NCBI GenBank assembly: GCA_031555145.1
Contig: JAVBUR010000096.1
Coordinates: 1 to 64,000, forward strand
DNA length: 64,000 nt
From: JAJDIA01 sp031555145
GTDB lineage: Bacteria; Bacteroidota; Bacteroidia; Bacteroidales; Tannerellaceae
Reading direction: 5' to 3'
Part shown: positions 1-8,538 of the stretch, in pieces
Numbering within the stretch: position 1 is the first letter of the stretch
How the letters are laid out: each line of letters starts with the position of its first letter
Made by a program: the position numbers and the translations under genes
Notes under the pieces: generated by a model
The model's input: only the letters and a program-made list of their open reading frames with translations
Databases searched by the model: none
Told to the model about the DNA's origin: nothing

Positions 1-46
1 CATCTGTCACACGGGGCATCAAAAGAAAGACGATGGTGCCGTAAGA

Positions 47-175
47 GTTTCAGTAGGATGAAACTTTCAGTTTCATAGGGTGAAACAGACAGTTTCAATA
101 GGTGAAACAGACAGTTTCAATAGGTGAAACAAACAGTTTCAATAGGTGAAACAAACAGTTTCATCCTAATGAAAC
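47..175. repeat. 22-base palindromic tandem repeat array
   Basis: TGAAAC occurs at 59, 81, 103, 125, 147 and 170, that is every 22 bases (the last step is 23). GTTTCA lies between them at 47, 70, 92, 114, 136 and 158. Each unit is therefore an interrupted palindrome in either register. The middle copies differ only in AGACA versus AAACA between the arms. The array lies about 150 bases before a membrane-bound AraC-type regulator. The rest of 1-323 holds no gene I can support. Binding array, cruciform or dispersed intergenic repeat are all possible; a CRISPR is excluded because there are no unique spacers. Confidence 0.85.
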
Positions 176-323
176 TATTGCTGGTAGCTGTGTCGTGGCA
201 AATAGCTTCAGATTCGGACAAATATGAATGTAATAAGCCATTAATTACTTGTCGTTACGATACCGATATAAAATTTTTATCTTATTTCTACAGGATGAAT
301 AATGGAGACACATACACCCTATT

Positions 324-1778
324 ATGACATTGCACATGATGACCACCCACTCTTCTTTAGGCCGCAGGCTGGCATGCCTGTTGATTGGCTGCCTGCTGGC
401 GGCGACGTTGCAGGCACAAGACGACAGCCGGTATCAGACACAAAAAGACTCCCTCTGGCAACGGGTGGAAACCACGCAGGGCGCAGAAAAGCTGGAGGCT
501 TGGCATGAGTTCGTTCTCCATATCTTCTACGATGAAGGGCCCGACGTTGTGACCGCCCACCTGGCCTCCTACGAACAGGCGTGCCTCGATCAGCAGAACG
601 TAGCCGGGGCGGCTCGCTGCCGGGGAAACGTGACCCTGTATTATTACACCCACGACTTGTATGACGAAGTAGCCAAACGGGCCGACGATGACCTACAGTT
701 TATCGCCTCCCAGCAAGACTGGAATACCTATTTCAAGACGTACAAGAACGTGGTGATGTCGAACTTCTACATCTGTACGTTTAATTACTATAACGGGATT
801 AAGGACTACGACCGGCTGGAAGCCTATTGCCGGGAGGTGGAACAGCGCCCCGACATGATGACGTATCGCACCATTAAAACCACCATCCTCTTTTCCCACC
901 AGCAGATTGCCCTGTCGCGCGGCCAGTATCAGCAGGCGTATGACTGCGCCGAACAGTTGCTTGCTCTCCGCACGGGCGAGCAGGACGTATACGGGCAGTT
1001 CACCTCCTATCGCGATATGGTCGACGCCCTGGCCTACCTCAACCGGGGAGACGATTGTACAGTCGCCTTCGCACAAGCCCTGGCGCTCAAAGACTCGATT
1101 GCCAAGACCGACTTCCACGCCCAACTCGATGAGTTGCGCACCGTGTATGAAGTCGATAAACATATCGCCGAGAAGGAACACACCCGCCTCTTTCTCTTCT
1201 TCGCACTCGGAGTCTGCTGCCTGTTGGCGCTGGTGCTGGGGATATGGATCCATTTCAGTTGCACGATCACCCGTAAAAACCGGGTACTGGCACAGCAGAT
1301 ACATGAGTTAACCGAACAACAGGAAGTACGCGAGCAGGAGATACTCAACAAAACCACCTTCCTGCCACCTCCGTTCACCAACGGGCATCCTCCTCTCAAA
1401 GACGACGACTGTCTCGAAGTTCGCAAAGACCGCCTGTGCATCGCCATCCGCGACCTGATGCTGCGGGAAAAGGTCTATCGTGACCCGAATATCTCCCGCG
1501 ACCAGGTAATCGAACGCCTCGGCACCAACCGGGAACTCTTCCTCGATGCCTTCCAGTATTGCTTCCACATGTCGTTTCCCGAGTATATCAACAGCCTCCG
1601 CTTGAAAGAAGCGGTGCAGATACTCGAAGACCCTGCGCTCGCAATCGAAAGTATTTCCGAACGGTCAGGCTTCGGCACGATCCGCACGTTCCAACGACAG
1701 TTCCAGGCGAAATACAACATGTCGCCCAAAAACTACCGGGAAATGCTGCAGGCAACACTCCAGGAAAATAAAGTTTAA
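324..1778 (+). CDS. Membrane-anchored AraC-family transcriptional regulator with helical sensor region
   Basis: The 484-residue protein starts with a signal-like hydrophobic stretch (residues about 12-30, ending ATLQAQ). A helical, TPR-like region of about 250 residues follows, then one strong transmembrane segment (about 289-312), a short linker and a C-terminal AraC/HTH_18 DNA-binding domain (about 385-475, with the second helix-turn-helix around SISERSGFGTIRTFQRQF). This order suggests an extracytoplasmic sensor joined directly to a DNA-binding domain across the inner membrane. There is no kinase or receiver domain, so it is not a hybrid two-component system. The ATG at 336 is an alternative start. 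Its stop overlaps the stop of the convergent TPR gene. The target is unknown; the 22-base repeat array upstream is a candidate site. Confidence 0.85.
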   Translation: MTLHMMTTHSSLGRRLACLLIGCLLAATLQAQDDSRYQTQKDSLWQRVETTQGAEKLEAWHEFVLHIFYDEGPDVVTAHLASYEQACLDQQNVAGAARCRGNVTLYYYTHDLYDEVAKRADDDLQFIASQQDWNTYFKTYKNVVMSNFYICTFNYYNGIKDYDRLEAYCREVEQRPDMMTYRTIKTTILFSHQQIALSRGQYQQAYDCAEQLLALRTGEQDVYGQFTSYRDMVDALAYLNRGDDCTVAFAQALALKDSIAKTDFHAQLDELRTVYEVDKHIAEKEHTRLFLFFALGVCCLLALVLGIWIHFSCTITRKNRVLAQQIHELTEQQEVREQEILNKTTFLPPPFTNGHPPLKDDDCLEVRKDRLCIAIRDLMLREKVYRDPNISRDQVIERLGTNRELFLDAFQYCFHMSFPEYINSLRLKEAVQILEDPALAIESISERSGFGTIRTFQRQFQAKYNMSPKNYREMLQATLQENKV

Positions 1779-3916
1779 TTGCTTGTCATCCGTTTGATGA
1801 TGTTGTAGGCATTGATAAGGCCGAGTTCGCCGGCTTTACTAAGGTCGGCAATACCACGGTTGGCATCTCCTTGGGAGAGACGGGCGAGGCCGCGGTTGAA
1901 GTAGGCTTCCGCAAACTCGGGATCGTGGGTGATGGCCTCGGTGTAGTCCTGGATGGCGGCGCGATAGTCGCGTTGCGTGCAACGGAGGTTGCCGCGGTTG
2001 AAGTAGGCATACGCGAAATCGGGGTTGAGGCGGATCACGGTGTCATAGTCGCGGATAATCATCTCATGCTCCAGCGCGCGCTTGGTGTCGCGGGCTTGCG
2101 AGATGGACTTATCGACCGGTTTGGCCTGTGTTGCTCCGTTCTTACCGATGGTAAGATTCAACGAAGGACTGGCAAGGTCTTCAATACCTGTAGTCGTGGT
2201 TTGCGACAAGGTATATTCGAGTTGCTTATAGCGCACAACGGCCCGGTTGAAATAAGCCATGACGAAGGATGGATCAAGCGCCGTCACCCGATCGTAGTCG
2301 GCGAGGGCCTCCGTAAAGTCCTGCACGAGCATATAATCGACTGCACGACCAAAATAGGCGTTCGCATCGGTCGGGTTATGGGCGATTCGTGCCGAATAGT
2401 TATCAATAGAAGTGAAGTGGGCAGCTACCTGTGCTTCGTTTAGCGGGGCTTCCTGATTGGTGAGCAACAGCTTGCGACCAAGCACCATCCGGCTGTTGTA
2501 GGCTTCGACCATCTGGTCGTAGTAGGTGAGTTTCTTCACCTGGTCGGGCTTCTCGTAATAGGTGAGGATGAATGGCGGCTCGAGGTCTACCTGGACGTTC
2601 GTGTCCTGTACACGGCCGCGAACTTCGCTCTGATACTTGTTCCGACGTTCTTCTTCCTTGTCATAGACAACGAGGCGGTTGAACTTGTCGATATTCGTAT
2701 CCGATTGCTCGCGGGTATTACCATCTTTGGCGGCCTCCTCTTCCTGAGAGGCACCGGCTACAGTACCGGAAGCAGTAGCAATGGCAGCCGCTCGTGCGCG
2801 TTGCTGTTGGCCTTTCTTCAACTGTTCTTCTTTTTCAAAGGCGGTCCACTGGTCGCGGTCGGCACCGGCATTGTCGCGCATCTTCCGACGGGCTTCGGCG
2901 CGGCTGTAATAGCCGGGGATGAAGTCGGGATACTGCCTTAAGACGACGCTTAGGTCGTTGACAGCCCCCAGGTAATCGGCCGTCTCGTGCCGGAGCAACG
3001 CCCGGTTGTAATAGGCCATATAGTTATCCGGTTCGAGCTCGATCACGACGTTGAAGTCTTCGATTGCCCGGTTGTAGTCGCCCACCTGGAAACGAAGCAG
3101 CCCACGATTGAAGCGGGCAATCAGGTTGCGGCTGTCCATGGCGATTACCTGGTCGTAGTCGGCCATGGCGCCACGGAGGTCGTTCATCTGGTAACGAACC
3201 AGACCGCGGTTGATATAATAGCCACTTTCGCGGGTATCCATACGGATGGCCTCGTTCAGGTCTTCAATCGCTCCTTTGAAGTCTTTGACCTGGTAACGCA
3301 AGATGGCACGGTTACCATACGTCGGGGCATAGTAGGGATCGAGTTGGACGGCCTTGTCGTAGTCAGCCAACGCCTTGGCGGTATCACCCTTTTCGGTATA
3401 CATGGCGCCACGGGTCAGGTAACTGATGGAGTTACGCGGGTACTCCTTCATCAACAGTTCGAACGACTGCTCGGCACCGTCGAAGTCTTTCTTCTGGATA
3501 TAAGCGACGGAACGATTCACCAGCATCTGGCGGTCGTCGGGCCGGAATTCGAGTCCTTTATTGTAGTCGGCAATCGCTCCGACATAATTTTCCTGGCTCT
3601 GGCGGGCAATACCACGAGCGTAGTAGGCCTGCACCAAGAATTGGTTCCGCTCTAGGCAAAGGGTGCAATCTTCCTCCGCTCCTTTATAGTCTTCGAGATT
3701 GATCTTGGCCACTGCCCGATAAAAATAGGGCTCTGCCAGCCAAGGTTTGGAACGGATCACCTGGTTGAAATACTGGATAGAGAGGACATAATCCTCAAAA
3801 TACAGCGCATTCCGGCCGATGGCAAGCACCCGGTCGGTATTGACCTGTGCGAACATCGACAAAGAACAACTTAAAAACACACAAAATATAGTCAGCCTTT
3901 TACCCAATTTCATCAT
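1775..3916 (-). CDS. Secreted tetratricopeptide-repeat protein
   Basis: A 713-residue protein with an N-terminal signal peptide (cleavage near SMFAQ, residues 19-24) followed by about ten consecutive TPR units to roughly residue 350. A charged, Ala/Gln-rich linker follows, and at least three more TPRs lie at the C-terminus (motifs such as AYFNRG and ADYDKAV recur every 34 residues). It probably acts as a periplasmic or envelope scaffold; no enzymatic motif is visible. It is the last gene of a minus-strand run after the biotin carrier, but a strong terminator separates it from that operon. A CAAAAATA (-7 box on the minus strand) lies at 3936-3943 without a clear -33 partner. Its stop overlaps the stop of the AraC gene. 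Confidence 0.85.
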   Translation of the reverse strand: MMKLGKRLTIFCVFLSCSLSMFAQVNTDRVLAIGRNALYFEDYVLSIQYFNQVIRSKPWLAEPYFYRAVAKINLEDYKGAEEDCTLCLERNQFLVQAYYARGIARQSQENYVGAIADYNKGLEFRPDDRQMLVNRSVAYIQKKDFDGAEQSFELLMKEYPRNSISYLTRGAMYTEKGDTAKALADYDKAVQLDPYYAPTYGNRAILRYQVKDFKGAIEDLNEAIRMDTRESGYYINRGLVRYQMNDLRGAMADYDQVIAMDSRNLIARFNRGLLRFQVGDYNRAIEDFNVVIELEPDNYMAYYNRALLRHETADYLGAVNDLSVVLRQYPDFIPGYYSRAEARRKMRDNAGADRDQWTAFEKEEQLKKGQQQRARAAAIATASGTVAGASQEEEAAKDGNTREQSDTNIDKFNRLVVYDKEEERRNKYQSEVRGRVQDTNVQVDLEPPFILTYYEKPDQVKKLTYYDQMVEAYNSRMVLGRKLLLTNQEAPLNEAQVAAHFTSIDNYSARIAHNPTDANAYFGRAVDYMLVQDFTEALADYDRVTALDPSFVMAYFNRAVVRYKQLEYTLSQTTTTGIEDLASPSLNLTIGKNGATQAKPVDKSISQARDTKRALEHEMIIRDYDTVIRLNPDFAYAYFNRGNLRCTQRDYRAAIQDYTEAITHDPEFAEAYFNRGLARLSQGDANRGIADLSKAGELGLINAYNIIKRMTSN

Positions 3917-3983
3917 GATTCATGCGAATGAGTGGCAAAAATAAGGAAATAATCCAAGGAGAAGGGTCGCAATCTCTTAAAAA

Positions 3984-4014
3984 TAAAAAAACACCCCCGG
4001 AAGAGGGTGTTTTT
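3984..4014 (-). terminator. Rho-independent terminator after the biotin carrier gene
   Basis: AACACCC (3990-3996) pairs with GGGTGTT (4005-4011) around an eight-base loop. A-rich and T-rich flanks make it work on either strand. It lies about 30 bases beyond the stop of the minus-strand biotin carrier gene and so ends the ruvX-def-carboxyltransferase-carrier operon. Confidence 0.85.
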
Positions 4015-4042
4015 ATTCAATATTGCAAGTTCTTTCGTTTCC

Positions 4043-4393
4043 TTACTTCGGATCGATGCGCAACATGGGTACGCCTTTACCAATTTGGTCACCGACATTC
4101 ACACAGATCTCCGTCACAATTCCGTCGCAGGGAGCTACGATACGGTTCAGCATCTTCATCGCTTCGTGGATGAGCAGGAGCTGGCCGACCTTTACCTTGT
4201 CGCCGGCTTTCACTTTCAGTTGAATGATCGTGCCGGGGAGATTGGATTGCACTTCACCCGGTACCGGCTTTTGATAGACCGGACGGTTCTTATACTTATC
4301 GGTGAGCAGCGTCTTGTACTTACGTGCAGTGACGATAAAGTCCACGTAGTTGTCAGCCGGCTTCGCCGTTTGTTCTTCTTTCTTAGTTGCCAT
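4043..4393 (-). CDS. Biotin/lipoyl carrier protein of an acyl-CoA carboxylase or decarboxylase
   Basis: The 116-residue protein has a Lys/Ala-rich N-terminal linker and a C-terminal biotinyl domain (about 45-116). The EAMKM motif marks the lysine that carries biotin, followed by APCDGIVTEI and VGDQIGKG. It should shuttle carboxyl groups to or from the carboxyltransferase encoded 21 bases upstream. In Bacteroidetes such pairs belong to propionyl-CoA carboxylase or to sodium-pumping methylmalonyl-CoA decarboxylase in the succinate-propionate pathway. No biotin carboxylase or membrane beta subunit lies in the window, so which complex it joins cannot be decided here. Confidence 0.88.
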   Translation of the reverse strand: MATKKEEQTAKPADNYVDFIVTARKYKTLLTDKYKNRPVYQKPVPGEVQSNLPGTIIQLKVKAGDKVKVGQLLLIHEAMKMLNRIVAPCDGIVTEICVNVGDQIGKGVPMLRIDPK

Positions 4394-4414
4394 ATATGCA
4401 GGTTTAGAGGTGGA

Positions 4415-5962
4415 TCAAAACGGAGGAATACCGTGTTTCTTCGGCGGACGGTTTTCTTCTTTCTGTGAAGAGACGTTGAGCGCGTGCAACAGCAGTGAAC
4501 GTGTTTCTTTCGGTTCGATCACCGAGTCGATAAAGCCCTTGGCAGCGGCCACATACGGGTTGGCAAACTTCTCAATATATTCTTTTACCTTTTCCTGACG
4601 CATCTTGTCCTGGTCTTCGGCTTCCATAATCTCCTTACGGAAGATGATGTTGGCAGCACCTTCGGGTCCCATTACAGCGATCTCGGCACTCGGCCAGGCG
4701 AACATGAAGTCGGCGCCGAGGTGGCGTGAGTTCATGGCGATATAACCACCGCCGTAAGCCTTACGCAGGATAACGGTGATCTTGGGCACCGTCGCTTCGG
4801 AATAGGCATACAGCACCTTGGCGCCGTGACGGATCACACCGGCATGTTCCTGATCGACGCCCGGCAGGTAGCCCGGCATGTCTTCGAGCGTAATGATGGG
4901 GATATTGAACGAGTCGCAGAAACGGATGAAGCGGGCGGCTTTGTCGGCGCTGTCGCAGTCGAGCACACCGGCCAGATACATAGCTTGGTTGGCAACAAAA
5001 CCAACGGTTTCACCAGCCATACGACCGAAACCGACCACGATATTGGCGGCCCAGAGTTCCTGAACTTCTATGAAGTCGGAATCATCGACGATGCATTTGA
5101 TCACATCACGCACATCATACGGCTGCTTCGGATCGGCAGGTACTACGCTGTCGATGTTCAGTTTGGTCTTCGGTTCTTTCGGCTTCACCGCTTTGGCCTT
5201 TTCCTGGTTGTTCCAGGGAATGAAGCTGATCAGGCGTTTGACCTGGTCGAAACATTCGGTTTCGCTTAGGGCATAGAAGTGGGCGTTACCAGTGATCTCG
5301 GCATGTACACGGGCACCTCCCAGGTCTTCCATCGAGATGTCTTCACCCAGCACCGTCTTGATAACGTTCGGGCCGGTGATAAACATCTTCGAGATGTTCT
5401 CAACCACGAATACAAAGTCGGTCAATGCCGGCGAATATACCGCACCGCCGGCGCAGGGGCCGAGGATAAGCGACAACTGCGGGATCACACCCGAAGCAAT
5501 CGTATTGCGATAGAAGATCTCACCATAACCGGCCAGCGCTCCTACCCCTTCCTGGATACGTGCACCACCGGAGTCGTTGATACCGATGATCGGACATTTC
5601 ATCTTCAAGGCATGATCCATGATCTTGGTGATCTTACGGGCATGCTGGAGACCGAGCGAACCGCCGGCTACCGTAAAGTCCTGTGCATAGATACAAACCG
5701 GGGCGCCAAAGATGGTACCTGTACCGGTCACAACCCCGTCACCAGGGAAATCTTTCTTGTCCATCCCGAAGTCACGGCCGTCGTGTTGTACAAACATGTC
5801 GTACTCGTGGAAAGAGTTTTTGTCTAACAGTGCGAGAATACGTTCGCGGGCAGGGAGTTTACCCATGGCCACCTGTTTCTCAATCGCGGCTTCACCGCCA
5901 CCCTGCTCTACCTTCGCTTTTTTCTCGCGCAGGGTCAGGATGTTTTTCAATAAATCTGCCAT
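4415..5962 (-). CDS. Acyl-CoA carboxylase beta / methylmalonyl-CoA decarboxylase alpha subunit
   Basis: A 515-residue carboxyltransferase of the crotonase-like fold, typical length for propionyl-CoA carboxylase beta and MmdA. The N-terminal half has the acyl-CoA binding signature GINDSGGARIQEGV. The C-terminal half has the biotin-side motif MPGYLPGVDQEHAG and KAYGGGYIAMNS. It moves carboxyl groups between biotin and propionyl-/methylmalonyl-CoA. It lies between def and the biotin carrier gene, 30 bases after def on the same strand, so it is probably co-transcribed with ruvX-def. The direction of the reaction cannot be read from this subunit alone. Confidence 0.9.
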   Translation of the reverse strand: MADLLKNILTLREKKAKVEQGGGEAAIEKQVAMGKLPARERILALLDKNSFHEYDMFVQHDGRDFGMDKKDFPGDGVVTGTGTIFGAPVCIYAQDFTVAGGSLGLQHARKITKIMDHALKMKCPIIGINDSGGARIQEGVGALAGYGEIFYRNTIASGVIPQLSLILGPCAGGAVYSPALTDFVFVVENISKMFITGPNVIKTVLGEDISMEDLGGARVHAEITGNAHFYALSETECFDQVKRLISFIPWNNQEKAKAVKPKEPKTKLNIDSVVPADPKQPYDVRDVIKCIVDDSDFIEVQELWAANIVVGFGRMAGETVGFVANQAMYLAGVLDCDSADKAARFIRFCDSFNIPIITLEDMPGYLPGVDQEHAGVIRHGAKVLYAYSEATVPKITVILRKAYGGGYIAMNSRHLGADFMFAWPSAEIAVMGPEGAANIIFRKEIMEAEDQDKMRQEKVKEYIEKFANPYVAAAKGFIDSVIEPKETRSLLLHALNVSSQKEENRPPKKHGIPPF

Positions 5963-5992
5963 ACACTTAGAGTTTCAGATTATTAAGATTAC

Positions 5993-6547
5993 TTATTTAA
6001 CAGCCTTTGTCCGATACGAACAACGGGCTGTCCCTTTTATAATATCATTTAGCTTTCCTTTGTTCATTTGCTTGCGGATACCGGAGATGTTGTCGATAAA
6101 GACATGCCCCTCCAGATGCTCGCATTCGTGCTGTACGACACGGGCGGCAAAACCGTCGATCGCCTCTTCATGCACCTTACGATCGACATCCTCATAACGG
6201 ATACGGATGGTCTTGGCACGCGACACTTTCTCGTGTACGCCGGGCAGACTCAGACAGCCTTCTTCGTAGTTGACAGACTCTTCGCTCTTTTCGAGGAATT
6301 CGGGATTGATCATCACCCGCTTAAAGTCTTTACATTCGGTAAAATCATCGCTCATCACATCGGCGTCGATCACCAACAGGCGCAACGAAAGGCCTATTTG
6401 CGGAGCGGCCAGTCCCACGCCCTCTGCATGGTACATGGTTTCAAACATATTCGCAACCAGTTGTTTCAGATCGGGATAATCAGCGGGTACTAACCCGGCC
6501 TCTTCCCGCAACACCGGCTGACCATATAAATAAATCGGTAATATCAT
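5993..6547 (-). CDS. def: Peptide deformylase
   Basis: Removes the N-formyl group from new proteins; a metal-dependent cytosolic enzyme. The 184 residues contain all three family motifs in order: GVGLAAPQIG, EGCLSLPG (metal-binding Cys) and QHECEHLEG (the HExxH metal site with catalytic Glu). Length is normal. It overlaps the end of ruvX by four bases (ATGA), indicating translational coupling, and is followed 30 bases on by the carboxyltransferase gene. Confidence 0.96.
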   Translation of the reverse strand: MILPIYLYGQPVLREEAGLVPADYPDLKQLVANMFETMYHAEGVGLAAPQIGLSLRLLVIDADVMSDDFTECKDFKRVMINPEFLEKSEESVNYEEGCLSLPGVHEKVSRAKTIRIRYEDVDRKVHEEAIDGFAARVVQHECEHLEGHVFIDNISGIRKQMNKGKLNDIIKGTARCSYRTKAVK

Positions 6548-6972
6548 TTTAAAAAAGATTGTTTGTTTGATTCGAGATAGGATTGCAGGATAATCACGGC
6601 GCTGATCTCATCGACCAGGGCTTTGTCCTGCCGTTTTTTCTTTTTCAGCCCGCCGTCCAACATGGCACGATGGGCAAGTACGGATGTAAACCGCTCGTCG
6701 ACATACTGCACGGGGATCTGGGGAATGATACGTTTGAGGTGTTTCACAAACGCTTCCACATATGGCATGTTTTCTGAAGGTTCATTATTCATCTGACGAG
6801 GTTGGCCGACAACGAATACGTCCACCGGCTCACGGGTTATATAGTCTGAAAGAAAGGAAACCACTTCGCCGCTGGGTACCGTAGTCAGTCCGTTTGCGAT
6901 CAACTGTAGCGTATCTGTCACCGCCAGTCCGGTTCGCTTTCGGCCATAATCTATTGCAATGATTCGTCCCAT
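6544..6972 (-). CDS. ruvX: Putative pre-16S rRNA nuclease / Holliday junction resolvase RuvX (YqgF)
   Basis: A small RNase-H-like nuclease of 142 residues with the N-terminal motif IIAIDYGRKRTGLAVTD (catalytic Asp), the central DVFVVGQP strand and the C-terminal DERFTS and DEISAVIIL motifs. The family processes pre-16S rRNA and is often named as a Holliday junction resolvase. I use the ATG at 6972 (MGRIIAID). The longest frame begins three codons earlier at a TTG that overlaps a -7 promoter box (CAAAGATA at 6979-6986), so transcription may begin at or just before the ATG. The last four bases overlap def. Confidence 0.93.
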   Translation of the reverse strand: MGRIIAIDYGRKRTGLAVTDTLQLIANGLTTVPSGEVVSFLSDYITREPVDVFVVGQPRQMNNEPSENMPYVEAFVKHLKRIIPQIPVQYVDERFTSVLAHRAMLDGGLKKKKRQDKALVDEISAVIILQSYLESNKQSFLK

Positions 6973-7041
6973 CGGGCACAAAGATAAGCGAAAAACAGAT
7001 ACAAATTACACAAGGAGACGAAAAGTGTGCAACAATATTGC

Positions 7042-8439
7042 TTAATAGGCATTCCGTTCACCGGCAAACATATTGATAACGGTCACCACTATGATCTTCA
7101 GATCAAGGAAAAACGACCAGTTTTCGATGTACCATACATCGCGTTTCACGCGGCCTTCCATCTGCTCCAGCGTCTTGGTCTCGCCCCGGTAGCCTGTCAC
7201 CTGTGCCCAACCCGTTACACCGGGTTTCACCAGGTGGCGCACCATGTATTTATCGATAATGGCGGAATATTGTTCGGTATGCTTCAACATATGCGGACGA
7301 GGGCCAACGACCGACATATCTCCTTTCAACACATTGACGAACTGGGGGAATTCGTCCAGGTTGGTACGCCGAAGGAAGTCGCCGACACGGGTTTTACGCG
7401 GGTCGTCTTTTTGTGCCTGAAGTTTATCCGCATCCGGATTCACCCGCATGGTACGGAATTTATAGCAATCGAATTCATGCCCATACAACCCCGTGCGTTT
7501 TTGTTTGAACAGGACCGGACCGGAAGAGGTCAGCTTAATCAGTCCGCCGACAATCACATATAGAACCGGATAAACCGTTATCAGCACGACAAAAGAGAAC
7601 ACGATATCGAATGCCCGCTTCAAGACCCGGTTATAAGCCGACTGCAAAGGTTCACGGCGCACTGTCAGTACCGGGACCGACTCCAGCACCTCCATCACAA
7701 GGCTCTTCTTCACATTCCGATAGAACTCAGGCACGATATAGAATCGTACCATATGCTTCTCGGCAAAGTTGAGCATCCGAAGGATCTTATCGTCATGCGT
7801 ACCGGGCAGGGTACAGTAGATTTCGTCGATATCGTTTTCCAACACGTATTTTTCCACCTCGTGTGTCATACCGAGGTAATTGGGAAGTATGTGTTTCAGT
7901 GAAATATTATCGTCGAAGAAGCCCATTACATGCAGCCCGTATGCGAGGTCGTCTTTCATTACACGGTACAATTCCATACCGTTCTTCCCGGCACCGACAA
8001 TCACAATTTTCTTAAAACTATATCCTTTCCGGCGGTAATACTTTACCAGCATACGAATCAGTATACGCCATATTGAGAAGCCAACCACAGCTACCACGTA
8101 ATAGACCAGCAGGAAAGTAGCCAACACATCGCCAATATTCAGGAAAATAAGACAGGTGGAAAAGAGAATCAACAAGAAGGTAACCAGTAAAAAGGCACGT
8201 TGAACGATCTTATCCAGAAAGACCACCGACATATGGATCTGTAGCGGCACAAAATAAAGCGAAAAGAAATAACAGAAATTCAACAGCAGCAACACTTCCC
8301 GAATCTGCGGCGTGATGGCATGTGTATAGAATGGACCCAGGCTGGAATACACAAAATAGAATAAGGCATTCAACACAAGCAGGTCGCCTATGCCGATCAT
8401 CCATTGGATCAAATACCCTTGTTTTTTACTAAAATCCAT
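7042..8439 (-). CDS. Undecaprenyl-phosphate sugar-1-phosphate transferase (WcaJ-like initiating enzyme)
   Basis: Starts a surface polysaccharide by moving a hexose-1-phosphate onto undecaprenyl phosphate at the inner membrane. Several N-terminal transmembrane helices (to about residue 130) precede a Rossmann-like CoA_binding_3 domain (VGAGKNGME) and a fifth hydrophobic segment. The C-terminal bacterial sugar transferase domain has KRAFDIVFS, LFKQKRTGLYG, KFRTM, RTNLDEFPQ and VVGPRPH. The start at 8439 (MDFSKKQG) is preferred. A perfect promoter at 8459-8489 would place the transcript start close to 8452, inside the longer frame that begins at 8457. It is monocistronic, with the OmpA gene behind its own terminator. 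Confidence 0.9.
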   Translation of the reverse strand: MDFSKKQGYLIQWMIGIGDLLVLNALFYFVYSSLGPFYTHAITPQIREVLLLLNFCYFFSLYFVPLQIHMSVVFLDKIVQRAFLLVTFLLILFSTCLIFLNIGDVLATFLLVYYVVAVVGFSIWRILIRMLVKYYRRKGYSFKKIVIVGAGKNGMELYRVMKDDLAYGLHVMGFFDDNISLKHILPNYLGMTHEVEKYVLENDIDEIYCTLPGTHDDKILRMLNFAEKHMVRFYIVPEFYRNVKKSLVMEVLESVPVLTVRREPLQSAYNRVLKRAFDIVFSFVVLITVYPVLYVIVGGLIKLTSSGPVLFKQKRTGLYGHEFDCYKFRTMRVNPDADKLQAQKDDPRKTRVGDFLRRTNLDEFPQFVNVLKGDMSVVGPRPHMLKHTEQYSAIIDKYMVRHLVKPGVTGWAQVTGYRGETKTLEQMEGRVKRDVWYIENWSFFLDLKIIVVTVINMFAGERNAY

Positions 8440-8458
8440 TCCGGTTGCTAAAGTCATG

Positions 8459-8489
8459 CAAAAGTAAACATATTATCGTGTCATGCAAA
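8459..8489 (-). promoter_or_regulatory. Bacteroidetes-type promoter of the initiating sugar transferase gene
   Basis: Read on the minus strand: TTTG (8486-8489), 19-base spacer, TACTTTTG (8459-8466). This matches the TTTG / TAnnTTTG consensus exactly and decides the start codon of the downstream gene. Confidence 0.75.
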
Positions 8490-8522
8490 AAAAAAGCCGC
8501 CTCGAAAGGCAGCTTTTTCTTT
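8490..8522 (-). terminator. Terminator after the OmpA-family gene
   Basis: An A-run, then a hairpin (AGCCGCCT with AGGCAGCT, one mismatch, loop CGAA) and a T-run. It lies just past the stop of the minus-strand OmpA gene and abuts the promoter of the next gene. Confidence 0.85.
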
Positions 8523-8538
8523 TATGCTAAATCGCTTA

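Noticed and set aside
47..175. CRISPR array
   Set aside because: Repeats are contiguous 22-base palindromes with no unique spacers, and no cas genes are present.
124..327. Small plus-strand protein of 67 codons overlapping the repeat array
   Set aside because: Its N-terminal part is translated palindromic repeat and nothing resembles a known protein.
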